DNA of 64,000 nucleotides. It comes from Ahaetulla prasina. Taxonomy: Eukaryota > Chordata > Lepidosauria > Squamata > Colubridae. The stretch's first letter is position 1; each line of letters begins with the position of its first letter. Below are positions 1-10,935 of this stretch, in pieces. The stretch spans positions 74,060,051 to 74,124,050 of the forward strand of contig NC_080546.1 of NCBI RefSeq assembly GCF_028640845.1, read 5' to 3'. The notes under the pieces are model-generated. The model worked only from the letters and a program-made list of their open reading frames with translations. It had not been told where the DNA came from and made no database searches. A program made the position numbers and the translations under genes.

Positions 1-64
1 TTTTCCTTCTTTTCTGAGCTGAATTCAAGCCATTAACATTCCATGACAAGATTCTATTTGCCAT
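1..64 (-). pseudogene. L1 ORF2 N-terminus (start of endonuclease), cut by window edge
   Basis: Read on the minus strand, an ATG at 64-62 opens a frame starting MANRILSWNVNGLNSAQK. This is the characteristic N-terminus of the L1 apurinic-like endonuclease (the WNVNGLN motif carries a metal-binding Asn). The frame runs off the left edge, so reverse transcriptase status cannot be judged. The ATG lies inside the last codons of ORF1, whose stop is at 56-54, so the two L1 frames overlap by 11 bp. The family call is strong; whether the element is intact is unknown. Confidence 0.75.
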
Positions 65-1079
65 TACTGGCCTCCTGAAGCTTTGAAGCAGACAACGGAA
101 GCTCCTCCTCCGGTATCTTCCGTCTAGCTCCTCCCACAGCTTCCATAATGGGATCCTGACTTGTACTTTGAGACTGTTGCTCTTCTTTACGCTTAAGGGC
201 TCCTCTTGTCACCCTTTGCTCTTGTGGTTCCTCTAATACTGGCAGCAATAAAGGCTCTTGGGTCACCACGCCTTCTTGAGTCTCTTGAAGTTTTTCTATC
301 ACTTCTATTTCGACTTTCAAAACTGTAGAAAGAAAACTTTGCCTTTAAAACCGTGTCAATTCTATATCTCCTTCCTTGATAGAATAGTGTCAGTCCAACT
401 GGCACCTCCCATCTGAATTGAATCTGATGTTGTTTAAGTTCTTGTGTAAAAAAAGCAAATTCCTTCCTGTCTCTTAACATCTTTGATGGAATCTCTTTCA
501 ACACCTTCAACTCCTGTTCTCCAATTTTAAAGTTGTCTGATATGAAACTTGCAGAATTTGATTTCTCATAGTCCTTTTCACAAAATAAACCACAATGTCC
601 CGAGGAAGCTTTCTCTGTCTTGCAATCCAAGAATTAACTCTATATATTTTATCAATTTGGTAAGCTACCTCTTGGGGGTCCGCTTCAATAAATTCAGCCA
701 ATGCTTCTGATATAATTTTTCTTAAGTCTTCTCCACGCTCTTCTCGCATACCACGAATTCTAAGAGCTCCTTCCATAAGTTTATATTGTAATATCACAAC
801 CTGATCTTCATTTTGATCCACTTTTTTCTGAACACCTTTCATTTCGTCTTCTAAATACTTATTTGACTGAGAGATCTGTTGCATTTCCACTTCCAATCCT
901 TCAATTTTTTTACTCAGTCCTTGAACTGCCATAAGAATATCTTCTCTTAAATTTGCATTAAAATTCTCCATCATCTCTTTTTGCCTATCTTCAGAAAGTT
1001 TTAATTGTTCTTTCAATATTTCCTCAAGACTTGGTTCAGATCCCCTTCTTCCAGAAGGCTTTAAAGGTTTAGCTGCCAT
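54..1079 (-). pseudogene. L1 ORF1 (RNA-binding protein), broken by two frameshifts
   Basis: The ATG is at 1079. The first frame (1079 to about 525) has a basic N-terminus, a coiled coil at about residues 20-95 rich in E, K, Q and L heptads, then an RRM-like segment (RIRGMREER, then YRVNSW). This is the order expected of L1 ORF1p, the trimeric RNA chaperone of the L1 particle. At about 520-530 the reading shifts into a second frame containing the C-terminal domain (FFTQELKQHQIQFRWEVP, YQGRRYRI), then near 325-345 into a third frame ending in an E/Q-rich tail at 54. Two shifts over about 340 codons indicate a decayed copy. The same L1 continues into ORF2 at the left edge. Confidence 0.8.
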
Positions 1080-1655
1080 TCTGTCTTCAAAAGAATCAGG
1101 AATTCAAAGTTAATAACTCTCCTTCCCTCCTTTCAGTATAAAAAAACTCCGTTTGTAACAATCCACAAGTAATACTGCTTCATCGTACTAAAAATTTTAC
1201 TTTCACTTTTAGACGCCATTTTAAAAGTCAATTAATCAAAGACAAAGAAAGGTTTCAAATTTCAAAAGGGAGTCGGTACTTGCCGTGCTGATTCTGCATC
1301 AAAGATTGAACTTGTAGAAATTCCGTCTGCTTGGAATATCAATCAATTTAATAAGTCCTCTAGAGCAGAAGCGACATTCCTCTCCTTTTCCCTGATAAAA
1401 ACAGGGGCGTGCTGAAGTTGGAAGGAGTGGAATTCGGTGGGGTCATAAATCCAGGAAAATTCGCTCTTGAGAGCAAACCCCCTGTCAGACCTGCCACTCT
1501 TCCACAATTCTGATAACCTCTTTCACCCAGAGATTATGCTAAGCTCAGTGAACAGTGATTTATTTTCTGTTTCACTGACTTTTACAATCTTCTAACATGG
1601 AGTGCTCTGTTTGAGCACCCAGCAGGAGGGTGACGTCACTGGAGCCTCAATTTAA
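1080..1655 (-). promoter_or_regulatory. Probable L1 5' leader
   Basis: This stretch lies directly upstream of L1 ORF1 on the minus strand and has no ORF of its own. It is AT-rich next to ORF1 and more mixed farther out. A perfect palindromic CRE/ATF core (TGACGTCA) is at 1631-1638. The 5' boundary near 1655 is inferred from the change into very AT-rich sequence; no TSD was found. Leader function is inferred from position only. Confidence 0.4.
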
Positions 1656-2370
1656 TTGACTTTTTAAAAAAAAATTCATAGCATTATTTAAAAATATTTT
1701 CATTAGATTTTCATAAAATTCCTCATGACAATTTAAATTTCTGAAAATATGCTATTTGTATCGCCCACGCATAAATTTAGTTCACATTATGTAAGTGAAA
1801 CTAAATGGCGCTAAAGTGCAACCGCAAACAAAAGAGTCTCGTCCCAGAATAGCTCATGCATCTCCCCCCACACCACCCAGTCCAGTAACAGACAAGCAGA
1901 ACTGGTAGCCAGTGCCCCCCCCAAACCCAATCCACGATGCGTGAGAAGCATGCACAGACGACGATACATGGAGCATTACTGTGGAACCAGTGGGCGGTTA
2001 GAAAATTTTACTACTAACAGAGATACAAAAGTGGGAGGTAGGTATAAAAAGGTTGACTACCTCTGCTCTAGTGCATGGAATAAAGTAAGGATCAGGTATC
2101 TTTTCTGATACCAGAACCTTACTTTAGGTAAGGATGCAAACAAAACAAAAAGGTAGGGAGAAGTAAGACTGAAAAATGCTTATATTTCAGTTTATTTGTG
2201 TAAAGGAAGATCAGGTGACATCAGTATTACTAGAAGGCTAACGAATTTCTCCTACATCTCCAATCTCCTAGAAACCAAAATCTCTTTAATGTAAGAGACA
2301 CTTACATTTTCATCAGAGAAGAAAGTTAGTGCTAGGAAATTCCTGTGGTTTGAGAAGATGATTACTATTG
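1656..2370. other. Mostly unique AT-rich DNA with a possible DNA-transposon end
   Basis: No ORF of note. Around 1975-2082 the sequence resembles one end of another hAT-like family: the minus strand begins near 2076 with an AGAGGTAGTCAACC motif. No matching opposite end or TSD was found, so it is a fragment at best. The remainder is unassigned. Confidence 0.3.
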
Positions 2371-2793
2371 CTTTACATAGTAAATAGTATACACCTATTG
2401 AGTATAAGGCTAGTTAAATATCTGCCTATAAGTATTTCAATATTATTTCAATAAATAGGCATAAGACACTTCTTGTTTTCAAAATTGTCAGTGGTGAGGA
2501 CTGAATAATTAAGTCTCTCTTTTTAAAATATTAGCATTCATTTCTCAAATTTGTTGCTTGTCTATGTTGAAGTGCTACTGGGTTCCTTCCAGATAAGAAG
2601 GCATACAACTGAACTTTGCTATGTTAATTTTGTCATAATCTTGAAATCACTGTCGGTGGAATTTTTGACCTTTTTTCTTGAGCATTTTCCTTCCCGGCCA
2701 TGTAGAACTGTCAACCAAATATACTAGAACTCTGTACTAGTACTTTAGATTCAGTTCCAAAAAAGTCCCTTGGAGTTTATGGGAAAAGACTAA

Positions 2794-3035
2794 GAGCTGC
2801 AGTGGTGCAGAGGTTAGAATGCAGTACTGCAGGCTACTTCTGCTGACTGCCGGCTGTGTGCAGTTTGGCAGTTCGAATCTCACCAGGCTCAAGGTTGACT
2901 CAGCTGTTCATCCTTCTGAGGTGAGTAAAATGAAGACCCAGATTGTTGGGGGCAATATGCTGATTCTGTAAACTGCTTAGATAGGGCAGTAGGGCACTAT
3001 GAAACAGTATATAAGTCTCAGTGCTATTGCTATTG
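2794..3035 (+). repeat. tRNA-derived SINE, family A (TATTGC tail), copy 1
   Basis: A tRNA-like head contains a B-box-like GCAGTTCGAATC. It is followed by a central body (CAAGGTTGACTCAGC, GGGGGCAATATGCTGA) and a tail of TATTGC units. The same structure recurs at 3459, 19073 and, truncated, at 57081. This is a non-autonomous retrotransposon dependent on a LINE. The head is Pol III-promoter-like, but this is not a functional tRNA gene. Confidence 0.8.
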
Positions 3036-3458
3036 CTTTACATAGTAAATAGTATACACCTATTGAGTATAAGGCTAGTTAAATATCTGCCTATAAGTAT
3101 TTCAATATTATTTCAATAAATAGGCATAAGACACTTCTTGTTTTCAAAATTGTCAGTTGTGAGGACTGAATAATTAAGTCTCTCTTTTTAAAATATTAGC
3201 ATTCATTTCTCAGATTTGTTGCATGTCTATGTTGAAGTGCTACTGGGTTCCTTCCAGATAAGAAGGCATACAACTGAATTTTGCTATGTTAATTTTGTCA
3301 TAATCTTGAAATCACTGTCGGTGGAATTCTTGACTTTTTTTCTTGAGCGTTTTCCTTCCCGGCCATGTAGAACTGTCAACCAAATATACTAGAACTCTGT
3401 ACTAGTACTTTAGATTCAGTTCCAAAAAAGTCCCTTGGAGTTTATGGGAAAAGACTAA

Positions 3459-3700
3459 GAGCTGCAGTGGTGCAGAGGTTAGAATGCAGTACTGCAGGCT
3501 ACTTCTGCTGACTGCCGGCTGTCTGCAGTTTGGCAGTTCAAATCTCACCAGGCTCAAGGTTGACTCAGCTGTCCATCCTTCTGAGGTGAGTAAAATGAAG
3601 ACCCAGATTGTTGGGGGCAATATGCTGATTCTGTAAACTGCTTAGAGAGGGCAGTAGGGCACTGTGAAACAGTATATAAGTCTCAGTGCTATTGCTATTG
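3459..3700 (+). repeat. tRNA-derived SINE, family A, copy 2
   Basis: This is the duplicate of the 2794 copy within the 665-bp tandem duplication, not an independent insertion. It has the same head, body and TATTGC tail with a few substitutions, including GTTCAAATC in place of GTTCGAATC in the B box. Confidence 0.8.
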
Positions 3701-4644
3701 CTTGCATCTTTCTGCAAAAAATTAAAATGTTTATATGCTTCTGGGAACAGATTTAACTGCTTTAAAGAGTTGTAGACAGGTTATATTTTTGCATCCCACT
3801 TCCTCCAAGGTTCCCTTTTGAAAGCAAATTTGTAACACTGTATAAGTTTAAAATATAGTGTTCTACCATTTTTCAAACCTCTACCAAAAATGCACAACTA
3901 GCCTTGTTGCCTGCTTCCTTTTTTCTGGACTGAAATATATTATCTAAATATCTTGGAAACATTTATTTATTCCTCACTTCTCTTCCTTAAAATTCTTTGT
4001 GAAGGTTGATTTATTAAAAGAAAGAATACAATCAACCTTGCTTCACCATGATAAATCTAATAAATCATATAGGATGAGTGACAGAATTTACTTGCTAGTA
4101 ATAAATGGCATGATGCAGAGTGAGATAATGTTAGAAAAAGATGATAATTAATCAAAACATAGTTCACTGAAATCCGGTAAAAAGAGATCAGTAACTCAAC
4201 AGGGGAAAAGTATCTGTTTTCTACAATGATTGAGATAATGAATGGTTGTCTGAAAATTCTCTTCATCCATATTCTCCTTTGATAAAGGTCATTTTTTTAC
4301 CACCTAAGAGCCCTTCAGAGTTTATTCTTTCCCCTGCTGGTTTGTCAGCTCTATAAAGCAATTGCTAACTGACATTAATGGCAGGGAAGAGACGATTTTG
4401 CATAGTCATGACATGTTGATCAAGTAAAGGTTTATAAAAACGTATGAGCTCAGAATATTCACCATCTTCTAACTCCAATTTTGAATTATGGCAGAAGATA
4501 TACAGCTAGTTTAGGACTGTTTTTTTTAATACTCTTGTAACTGACTGTACCGCCAAATATTTGATAGCAATTTAGTGCATTTGAAGGAGGCTATATATTT
4601 TCACCTAACAAATTGCCTTGGAAAGTGGTGGAATTGGTATCACT
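3701..4644. other. Unique AT-rich sequence, nothing recognised
   Basis: No repeat end, TSD or domain-like ORF was recognised. Short open frames here (for example 4057-4266) have no recognisable protein features. Confidence 0.5.
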
Positions 4645-6045
4645 CAGTAGTGGGTTGCTACTGGTTCTCCCCAGTTTGCAAGAACCGGTAGTAAACCTTT
4701 TGAGTAGTAAAAATTCTGCCTGGCCCTGCCCCTATTCTATTGCTGCCTCCCGACTCTCAGCTGATCAGCTAGAAGAAAAAAATCAAAACTCACTTGTCGA
4801 AGAAGAGAGAAAAAAAAAACCCCAAGACACCGTCCCTTTAAATTGAGAAGCCAAGAAGCCTCCCAACTGATCGGCTCGCTTCTCAGCCAGGAGATTGCTT
4901 GGCAAAGAAGAAGGGAGGAAAAAAAACGCTGTTGTTTTAAATTGACAGAGCTGGAAGCTCCTTTCTGGGTCAGCTGAACAACAAATAGGATAAGAGGAGG
5001 AATTCTTATATGGTTCAATGTTTTTGAAGTTTTGGGGTTTGTGCAACATGGGCTTTGTGTTTCTAAAAAGGTTTGGGCGATTTCCATTGTGAAGTATCCT
5101 GTCTTGAATGAGTTTTCTGCCTGCTTGTAAAGGGAAACGAACTTCCGGCTTCAACTTTCTATGATCTCTAAGCACGCTGTTTTCTGCTTACAAAGTTTCC
5201 TTTATGCAGCTGGCAGGAATGTGGAATTCCAGGCAGGTTTCTTGCTAGCAGCTTGATTATTCCTTAATTATCTGGGATATTTTATTTGGGAAATGAAGAG
5301 GGGGGAGTTTGATTCCTTCCCAGAACAGATTAATGGGGTGGGGAGGGAATGGGGATTTTAGGCTTGCTGTCAAACATCAGCCATAGTACTAATGATTGTT
5401 TTGAACAATATGCAGATTGTATTACATGAATGGCTATTTTATATGTGAAATTATGACTGAAACCTATATAGGTTCACACTGTCAGGAAGTTTGTCCTTAG
5501 TTTTAGGTTGCTTCTCTCTTTGTTGAGTTTCCATCCATTGATTCTTGTTTTGCCTTCTGGTGCTTTGGAAAATACTTCCCTGCCCCCTTTTTTTTTCTAG
5601 CAGCTCCTTAGAAGACAGTTGCCTATCACACTCTTGGGCAAAGCATGTGAGCCATTTCCTCCTTTCAGTGGTCCATGAAAGTGCATCTATAGCAGAGGTG
5701 TCTAACCTTGGCCACTTTAAGACTTTAAGACAGCAAAGCTGGCTGAGGAATTCTGGGAGTTGAAGTCCATAAATCTTAAAGTGGCCAAGTTTGGAGACCC
5801 CTGATCTATAGTATGTAGATAATAAAGTTGAAAAAAGGTGAACAGCATTTTTGCAGAACTATAGATATGTTGAGGCTGGGTGTGACAAGGAACCGCTGGG
5901 AGGGGAGGGGCCAGGCGAGGTACCCCTTGACACGAGAGACATTGAGTTGGCCACGCCTACCCAGTCACATGACCATCAAGCTACGCTCACAAAATAAGCC
6001 ACGCTCACAGAACCGGTAGTAAAAAAAATTTAGAACCCACCCCTA
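4645..6045. mobile_element. hAT-type element, family W, long form (1.4 kb)
   Basis: Ends are CAGTAGTGGGTT and, at the other side, AGAACCCACCCCTA. Flanks are GTATCACT (4637-4644) and GTATCATT (6046-6053), an 8-bp TSD with one mismatch. Next to both ends lie the family's ACCGGTAGTAAA segments. The interior is non-coding and includes GA-rich stretches plus a second, palindromic hAT element at 5693-5803. The 1202-bp element at 49000 shares the terminal CCTA ending and the segment CACATGACCA...ACGCTCACAAAATAAGCC. No transposase is encoded, so it must be mobilised in trans. Confidence 0.8.
5693..5803. mobile_element. Palindromic hAT MITE, family Z, nested in the 4645 element
   Basis: A 111-bp near-palindrome built from two inverted halves (GGCCACTTTAAGACTTTAAG... 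and ...AATCTTAAAGTGGCC), with the family core TTCTGGGAGTTGAAGTCC. The ends are CAGAGGTGTC and GGAGACCCCTG. A perfect 8-bp TSD, ATCTATAG, lies at 5685-5692 and 5804-5811. Its position dates it after the family W element that contains it. Confidence 0.9.
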
Positions 6046-6299
6046 GTATCATTGGCTGAATTTAAAATACATTAAGTAAGGACTGTACAAAGATTCAAAG
6101 TTTAACCAAGTTTAATTTGAATTGCATCATCAAGGCAGTTTTGTAAATTAAAATAGAAACCTCTTTTGAAGGAGCAAACCAAATCAAATGCCTTTGGCAC
6201 GTTCTATTGCTGTTGGATGCATTTTGTATATTGGATGGATTTCCTTCTGCTTCTTGGCTGATCAAACATTGTATAAAGTTGAAACTTCTATATGTAGAA

Positions 6300-6498
6300 G
6301 AGTGGTCTCCAACCTTTTAGGCTCTGAGGAGCACCATTGGCAGAGGGGAACACAGATGGTTTCATGCGTGTGCATGCCACTTGTTCAAATGCAGCTTCAC
6401 ACATTCGTCCACTTGCCTGCTGCTTGCGTTCCCAATGGCCCAGTTCCCAATGGCCATGGTCCAATACAGGACTGTGGACCAGGGTTTGGGGACCTCTG
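6300..6498. mobile_element. hAT MITE (GGTCTCCAACC family, 199 bp)
   Basis: The left end reads AGTGGTCTCCAACC and the right end TTTGGGGACCTCTG, forming terminal inverted repeats. Flanks ATGTAGAA (6292-6299) and ATGTACAA (6499-6506) form an 8-bp TSD with one mismatch. The interior is non-palindromic, contains a short tandem CCCAATGGCC duplication, and has no transposase. Confidence 0.75.
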
Positions 6499-6814
6499 AT
6501 GTACAAAATACAGTGTGTGATGTCTTTCTAGTACTAATGAGCAGGTGGGGAGTAGGGAGATTTACTCTTTCATTAAATTCTATGCATTTCTATGTTACAG
6601 TATTTATATGGCAAGGTATTAAAAATTATACTTCTGTGTTGGTTCAGCTCAGCTTTTATCACTCAGAATATAAATTTAGGATTAACAAATCTAATCTTGA
6701 GTTAAACTAGTATAATTTTTAGGTCAAGCATTTATTTTTACAATCTGTATTATTAGGGCAGTATTAATCTTTGTAAAATGAGTTCACAGGTGATAGACTA
6801 ACATGGGTAAAACT
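6499..6814. other. Unique AT-rich sequence, nothing recognised
   Basis: No repeat signature or coding signal was seen between two hAT elements. Confidence 0.4.
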
Positions 6815-7108
6815 CAGAGGTGGGTTTCAGCAGGTTCTGACCAGTTCTGGAGAACTGGTAGCAGAAATTTTGAATAGTTTGGAGAACCGTTAGTAAAAAT
6901 TCTGACTGGCCCCGCCCCCATCTATTCTCTGCCTCCCAAGTCCCACCTGATTGGGAGGGAATGGAGATTTTACAGTATTCTTCCCCTGGAGTGGGGTGGG
7001 AATGGAGATTTTGCAGTATCCTTCCTCTGCCACACCCACCAAGCCATGCCACCAAGCCATGCCAGGCCCACCAAGCCACGCCCACAGAACCAGTAGTACC
7101 CACCACTG
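6815..7108. mobile_element. hAT-type element, family W, 294 bp
   Basis: Ends are CAGAGGTGGGTTTCAGC and GTACCCACCACTG, flanked by GTAAAACT (6807-6814) and GTAAAAGT (7109-7116), 7 of 8 matching. The interior has the family's GGAGAACTGGTAG segment and a C-rich CCACGCCCAC block. There is a short internal tandem duplication of a GGAATGGAGATTTT unit. Closely related to the elements at 15235 and 61529. Confidence 0.85.
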
Positions 7109-7116
7109 GTAAAAGT

Positions 7117-7768
7117 GCTAGAACTATTTTACAAAATGCTTAGATGGAAAGAGCTATGTGAACATCTGTGGAAAATAAATCGCAAAGCATGAGCAGCACT
7201 GAAAAAAACTTGCCACATAGTCTACATCCCACATATTTCTCATGTGGGACCCCTCAGTAGAACTTCTCAAGATATTTGTGTCAGATAAGCCTATTCCATC
7301 TGGGCAAAGTGATGCCTGATATACCTTAATGCTATGCTGCATAGAGCTATGTGGCTGAAAAGTACTATACAAACTGGAAACTTAGTGTAGTCAATGCAAT
7401 GATTTTCCAATTAATATTATTCTACAATGGCGGCATTGAACAAGCAGAAATTTAGATGCTACATTACACAGTACCAGTTGTAGCTTCTGGATTGTTTCTA
7501 AAGGCTACCCAGTATAAAATGTGTTACATCAATGCAATCAGATGTTGATCAAGGTATGAGTTAATGTCACCAGAGCATTTTGGATCATGTAAGATTGTGA
7601 TGGATACAGCAGCCAATGGTGGACAAAGATTTCCACAGTCCACAATCTCTGGCTTCATTTTTTTGTTTAAACATTATTCAGTAGTCCAGAAGAAACTCCA
7701 GGTCACAAATTAATTCCTTCAGGAGTCCAAGACTCCATCAAGAGTATCTAGTAGGATTGTTCCCATCA
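7117..7768. other. Unique sequence, nothing recognised
   Basis: No coding or repeat signal was recognised before the L1-type insertion that follows. Confidence 0.4.
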
Positions 7769-7784
7769 ATCAGTCAAGTGTTTA

Positions 7785-8440
7785 AAAGACAATAGATCTT
7801 TTAACAAGGCTAATAAATGGAAAATAAATGAGAAAAACGGTTATCAAGAAATAGAAACCCAGATATCGCCAGAGTAAATGGAAAAGGGGGATGGGGGAGG
7901 AATGAAGAAGAGAAGATTATAGATACAAATGTACAATTATGAAATGATGGATTGGGTAAAATAGAAAAGAAACCGAAAAGAAAGTATATATTATCAGAAG
8001 ATTGGAGTTGTTCGGATACCAAACAAGGGAAAGAAGAAAGAAAGAAGAGAGGAATAGAAGGTAAGATAGAGGAGGTGAAGGAGAGAGAGAGAGATGGAAA
8101 GAAGGAGAAGAAGAGGAGGATAAGTCAGGGGATAAGAGTAGGAGAGAAGGTGAGAAAGGAGGGAAAGAGAAGAGGAGTGGGGGAGAGGAAAGGGAAGTAG
8201 GTATGAGGAAGGAAGGAGGAGGAAGAAGGTAGGAAAGGAGAAGAAAAGGGAGAGAAAAGAGAAGAAGGTGGTTTGTTGTAAAACGGTGGGAAAGAAAGCG
8301 TAGAAGAGCAACTCCAAATGTAATTAAAATATTTTATTTTTGTGCTTTCCTTAGAGAGAATATGTATGATTATCTATGAATAAGAAAATGTACATCTATA
8401 ATATGTGTATAAAAAAATAAAAAACTTTTTTCAAAAAAAA
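7785..8440 (+). mobile_element. 5'-truncated L1-type 3' end (GA-rich 3' UTR)
   Basis: A 656-bp, strongly purine-rich segment ends in an A-rich tail. Flanks ATCAGTCAAGTGTTTA (7769-7784) and ATCAGTTGAGTGTTTA (8441-8456) form a 16-bp TSD with two mismatches. A long TSD, A-tail and 5' truncation fit target-primed reverse transcription by L1. Only 3' UTR-like sequence is present, so the family is inferred. The open frames here (7952-8200) are low-complexity K/E/R runs, not genes. Confidence 0.7.
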
Positions 8441-8456
8441 ATCAGTTGAGTGTTTA

Positions 8457-9243
8457 CTGATGTAGAATATCTTGAACTTGATAAAATTAATCTGATTTTG
8501 AGCGTGAAGGTTTGCTCTCCACACTTGTGGGTTGGTTTCTGAACATTTCATTACCAGGCTAGTAACATCAACCTTATCCTATACCCGAGCTACATATATT
8601 TGCCACTATTACTAATCTGATTTTGTTTTGTTTCCTCCAGACCTATACTTCAGTATTTTTTCATTTTGCTTATGAAAGAACAAAATATTTTACCTCCCTC
8701 TCAATGCTATTGAAAACTCTATGCCAGAGTATTTTTCCATTTTGTTATAGTGTAAAGGCTGCAACCGAGAAATGTTTCATTTTCTTTCTCTGTGGGAAAA
8801 TCACAGTGGGGTTATTATGAGTGATATAAGCCAAGAAGAGTTTAGAAAAGAAAAGATGACAAATGAGAAAACTAGTGGCTTTGATTTATATTGTATACAC
8901 AATAAAGAATTTGTAAAATGTCTACTTTTGTCATTGTGAAAAACATTATCTGGAAATATATAAAAAAAAACTCATTATCCTGATACAATTAAAATATAAT
9001 TTAATTTTAAAACCATTTATATTTTAATGAATATTGAAGCTGCAGGTTCTAAAGAAATCTGAAACAGTTTTGTGTTAAATATTATAACTGTTACACACAC
9101 ACACACACACTGGACTTTATGAAACTCTTGCCCTTCATTGTCTGTGCACTGAAACTCAGAGCATGAGAAATAAACAATGGAACTTGTGGTTTTAGTACAA
9201 AAGATAAATACTATTCCATGGATATGATGGAGAATTTCTGGAG
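8457..9243. other. Unique AT-rich DNA with a (CA)n tract
   Basis: Nothing coding was recognised. A short (AC)n run of about nine units sits at about 9092-9110. Confidence 0.5.
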
Positions 9244-9378
9244 CAGGGGTCTCCAACCTTGTCAACTTTAAGACTTGTGGACTTCAACTCCCAGAATTCC
9301 TCAGCCAGCTTTGCTGGCAGAGGGATTCTGGGAGTTGAAGTCCACAAATCTTAAAGTTGACAAGGTTGGAGATCCCTG
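9244..9378. mobile_element. Palindromic hAT MITE, family Z, 135 bp
   Basis: Two long inverted arms (CTCCAACCTTGTCAACTTTA... and ...TAAAGTTGACAAGGTTGGAG) with the AACTCCCAGAATTCC core meet at a small centre, so the whole element could fold as one hairpin. A perfect 8-bp TSD, TTCTGGAG, lies at 9236-9243 and 9379-9386. It is the best-preserved family Z copy in the window. Confidence 0.92.
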
Positions 9379-9386
9379 TTCTGGAG

Positions 9387-10625
9387 GACTCAATGATTAC
9401 AGTATAGCAACCAAAGATTATAGCGTGTTCAAGAAGAAAAGAAATAATAGAAAACCGGAAGGGAATTCACTGTTTGCCAAAATTACTTATTCATTCTTAG
9501 AAAGCGAATGAACTTTGCAGTGCTGAAAAGGAAATGCAAATTAGTAAGAAATAAAATTACTATACTTGATGACACACACCCTCTGCCCCAGGAAATGCTG
9601 TCATTTATGCCTTCCAAAAGTAAATTGAAGATTTTTCAAGAAGTGAAGCTGTGTGGTGGGATGTTTTAATTACCTTGACATGTGTTGGGAGAAAAATTTA
9701 GCCAAATATAGTTCTTCTAGTAAATTCCTGATAACTTTCTCTTTCATGAGGTGGAGGAAAGTACAAAAAGTTTAGCATCCTTTTCTTGATATTGATCAGT
9801 AAGTAAGAAAACAGTAGATGTATCAGAAAATGGAAGCAGCAGGAACGTTGGAGGAAAGTTGACACTTGAACGTTGAAATTCTTTATTTGAAGGGTATTTG
9901 AAACTGAGTGTAGTTAAATACCTATCTTGGTCTTCAAAAGAGCAGATTTTAATTAAAGTTATGTTAAATAGGATTTCGTGGCAAGGAAGTAATGAGAAAG
10001 GAGATCAAGAGAAAAAGGTTTCCTATAGAAGGAACGATATTGAAAGCATAATTGCAGACAAGTTCAGTGACGGTAAAATTGGAGAAAAGCAGAAAAAGCC
10101 AATACAGCTACACAAAAAGCTTAGTGAAGATCTGATAACAAAAAAAGAAAAGAAAGAAAGAAAGAAAAGCAAATTGAAGAGGGTCAGGTCACAAAAGAAT
10201 ATAGACATTTAGCCCCAAGCTATAGAGCTTAAGTCAGGAAAGTGAAAGCTCAGAATGAGCTGAATTCAGTGAAGGATGTTAACAAAAAAATGATTTCTCC
10301 AGATATATTCAAAATAATATGAAAAGACCAGAATCGGTAAATAATCTGCTCAGTGAAGAAGGCAAAATGTTAACAGGTAGCAAAGAAATGTGGGGGCTAT
10401 TCAGTTCTTGACTTTTGTTCAGTTCTCTCCAACAAAAGTACGTGTTTTACCAGGCAACTGTGAAAAATAAGACAAAGGAGCAAGTTTTAAGCTGAAGTTT
10501 GATAAAAAAAAAAACTACCATCAAAAAATAATTATTTATTTTGAATGAATTTAATACTCAGGGCCAGATGCATCATGGCATATTAAAAAAATAGATAATC
10601 TGTTGAATATCTTTACATAGTACCC
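9387..10625. other. Unique AT-rich sequence
   Basis: Nothing was recognised. The longest open frame (9898-10212) ends in a Lys/Glu-rich run from an AAAG-rich tract and shows no domain. Confidence 0.4.
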
Positions 10626-10935
10626 TTAAAGCTAAAGGTAAAGGTTCCCCTCGCACATATGTGCTAGTCGTTCCCAACTCTAGGGAGCAGTGCTCATCTC
10701 AGTTTCAAAGCTGAAGAGCCAGTGCTGTCTGAAGACATCTCTGTGGTCATGTGGCTGGCATGATTAAACGCCAAAGGTGCACAGAACGCTGTTACTTTCC
10801 CACCAAAGCTAGTCCCTATTTTTTCTACTTGCATTTTTTACGTGCTTTTGAACTGCTAGGTTGGCAGAAGCTGTAGAAGTAACGGGAGCTCACCCCATTA
10901 CGCGGCATTAGGGATTTGAACCGCTGAACTGCCCT
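10626..10935 (-). repeat. tRNA-derived SINE, family B (Sauria-like, ACCTTT tail)
   Basis: On the minus strand this has a tRNA-like head with the B-box motif GCGGTTCAAATCC, then a conserved body (GTAACGGGAGCTCACC read on plus; AAAATAGGGACTAGC on minus). It ends in CACATATGTGCGAGGGGAACC followed by CTTTACC units. Copies at 19777, 57331 and 60394 share all these parts. The ACCTTT-type tail is what I associate with Sauria SINEs mobilised by BovB LINEs; that link is from memory. Confidence 0.8.

Larger units (their letters stand above)
2371..3700. repeat. 665-bp tandem duplication (2371-3035 and 3036-3700)
   Basis: Two adjacent direct copies match almost base for base, with only scattered substitutions (for example TTTTTGACC versus TTCTTGACT, and GATAGGG versus GAGAGGG). 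The unit starts at CTTTACATAG and ends in the TATTGC tail of a SINE, so each copy carries one complete SINE. The junction falls at the SINE tail, a plausible breakpoint for unequal exchange or replication slippage. High identity suggests a fairly recent event. Confidence 0.9.

Noticed and set aside
4737..5175. Overlapping minus-strand frames of 116 and 130 codons
   Set aside because: They lie inside the 1.4-kb family W hAT element, overlap each other in different frames and show no transposase motif.
9898..10212. 104-codon Lys-rich frame, possible small gene
   Set aside because: The Lys/Glu tail comes from an AAAG tract; no domain, splice context or start context supports it.
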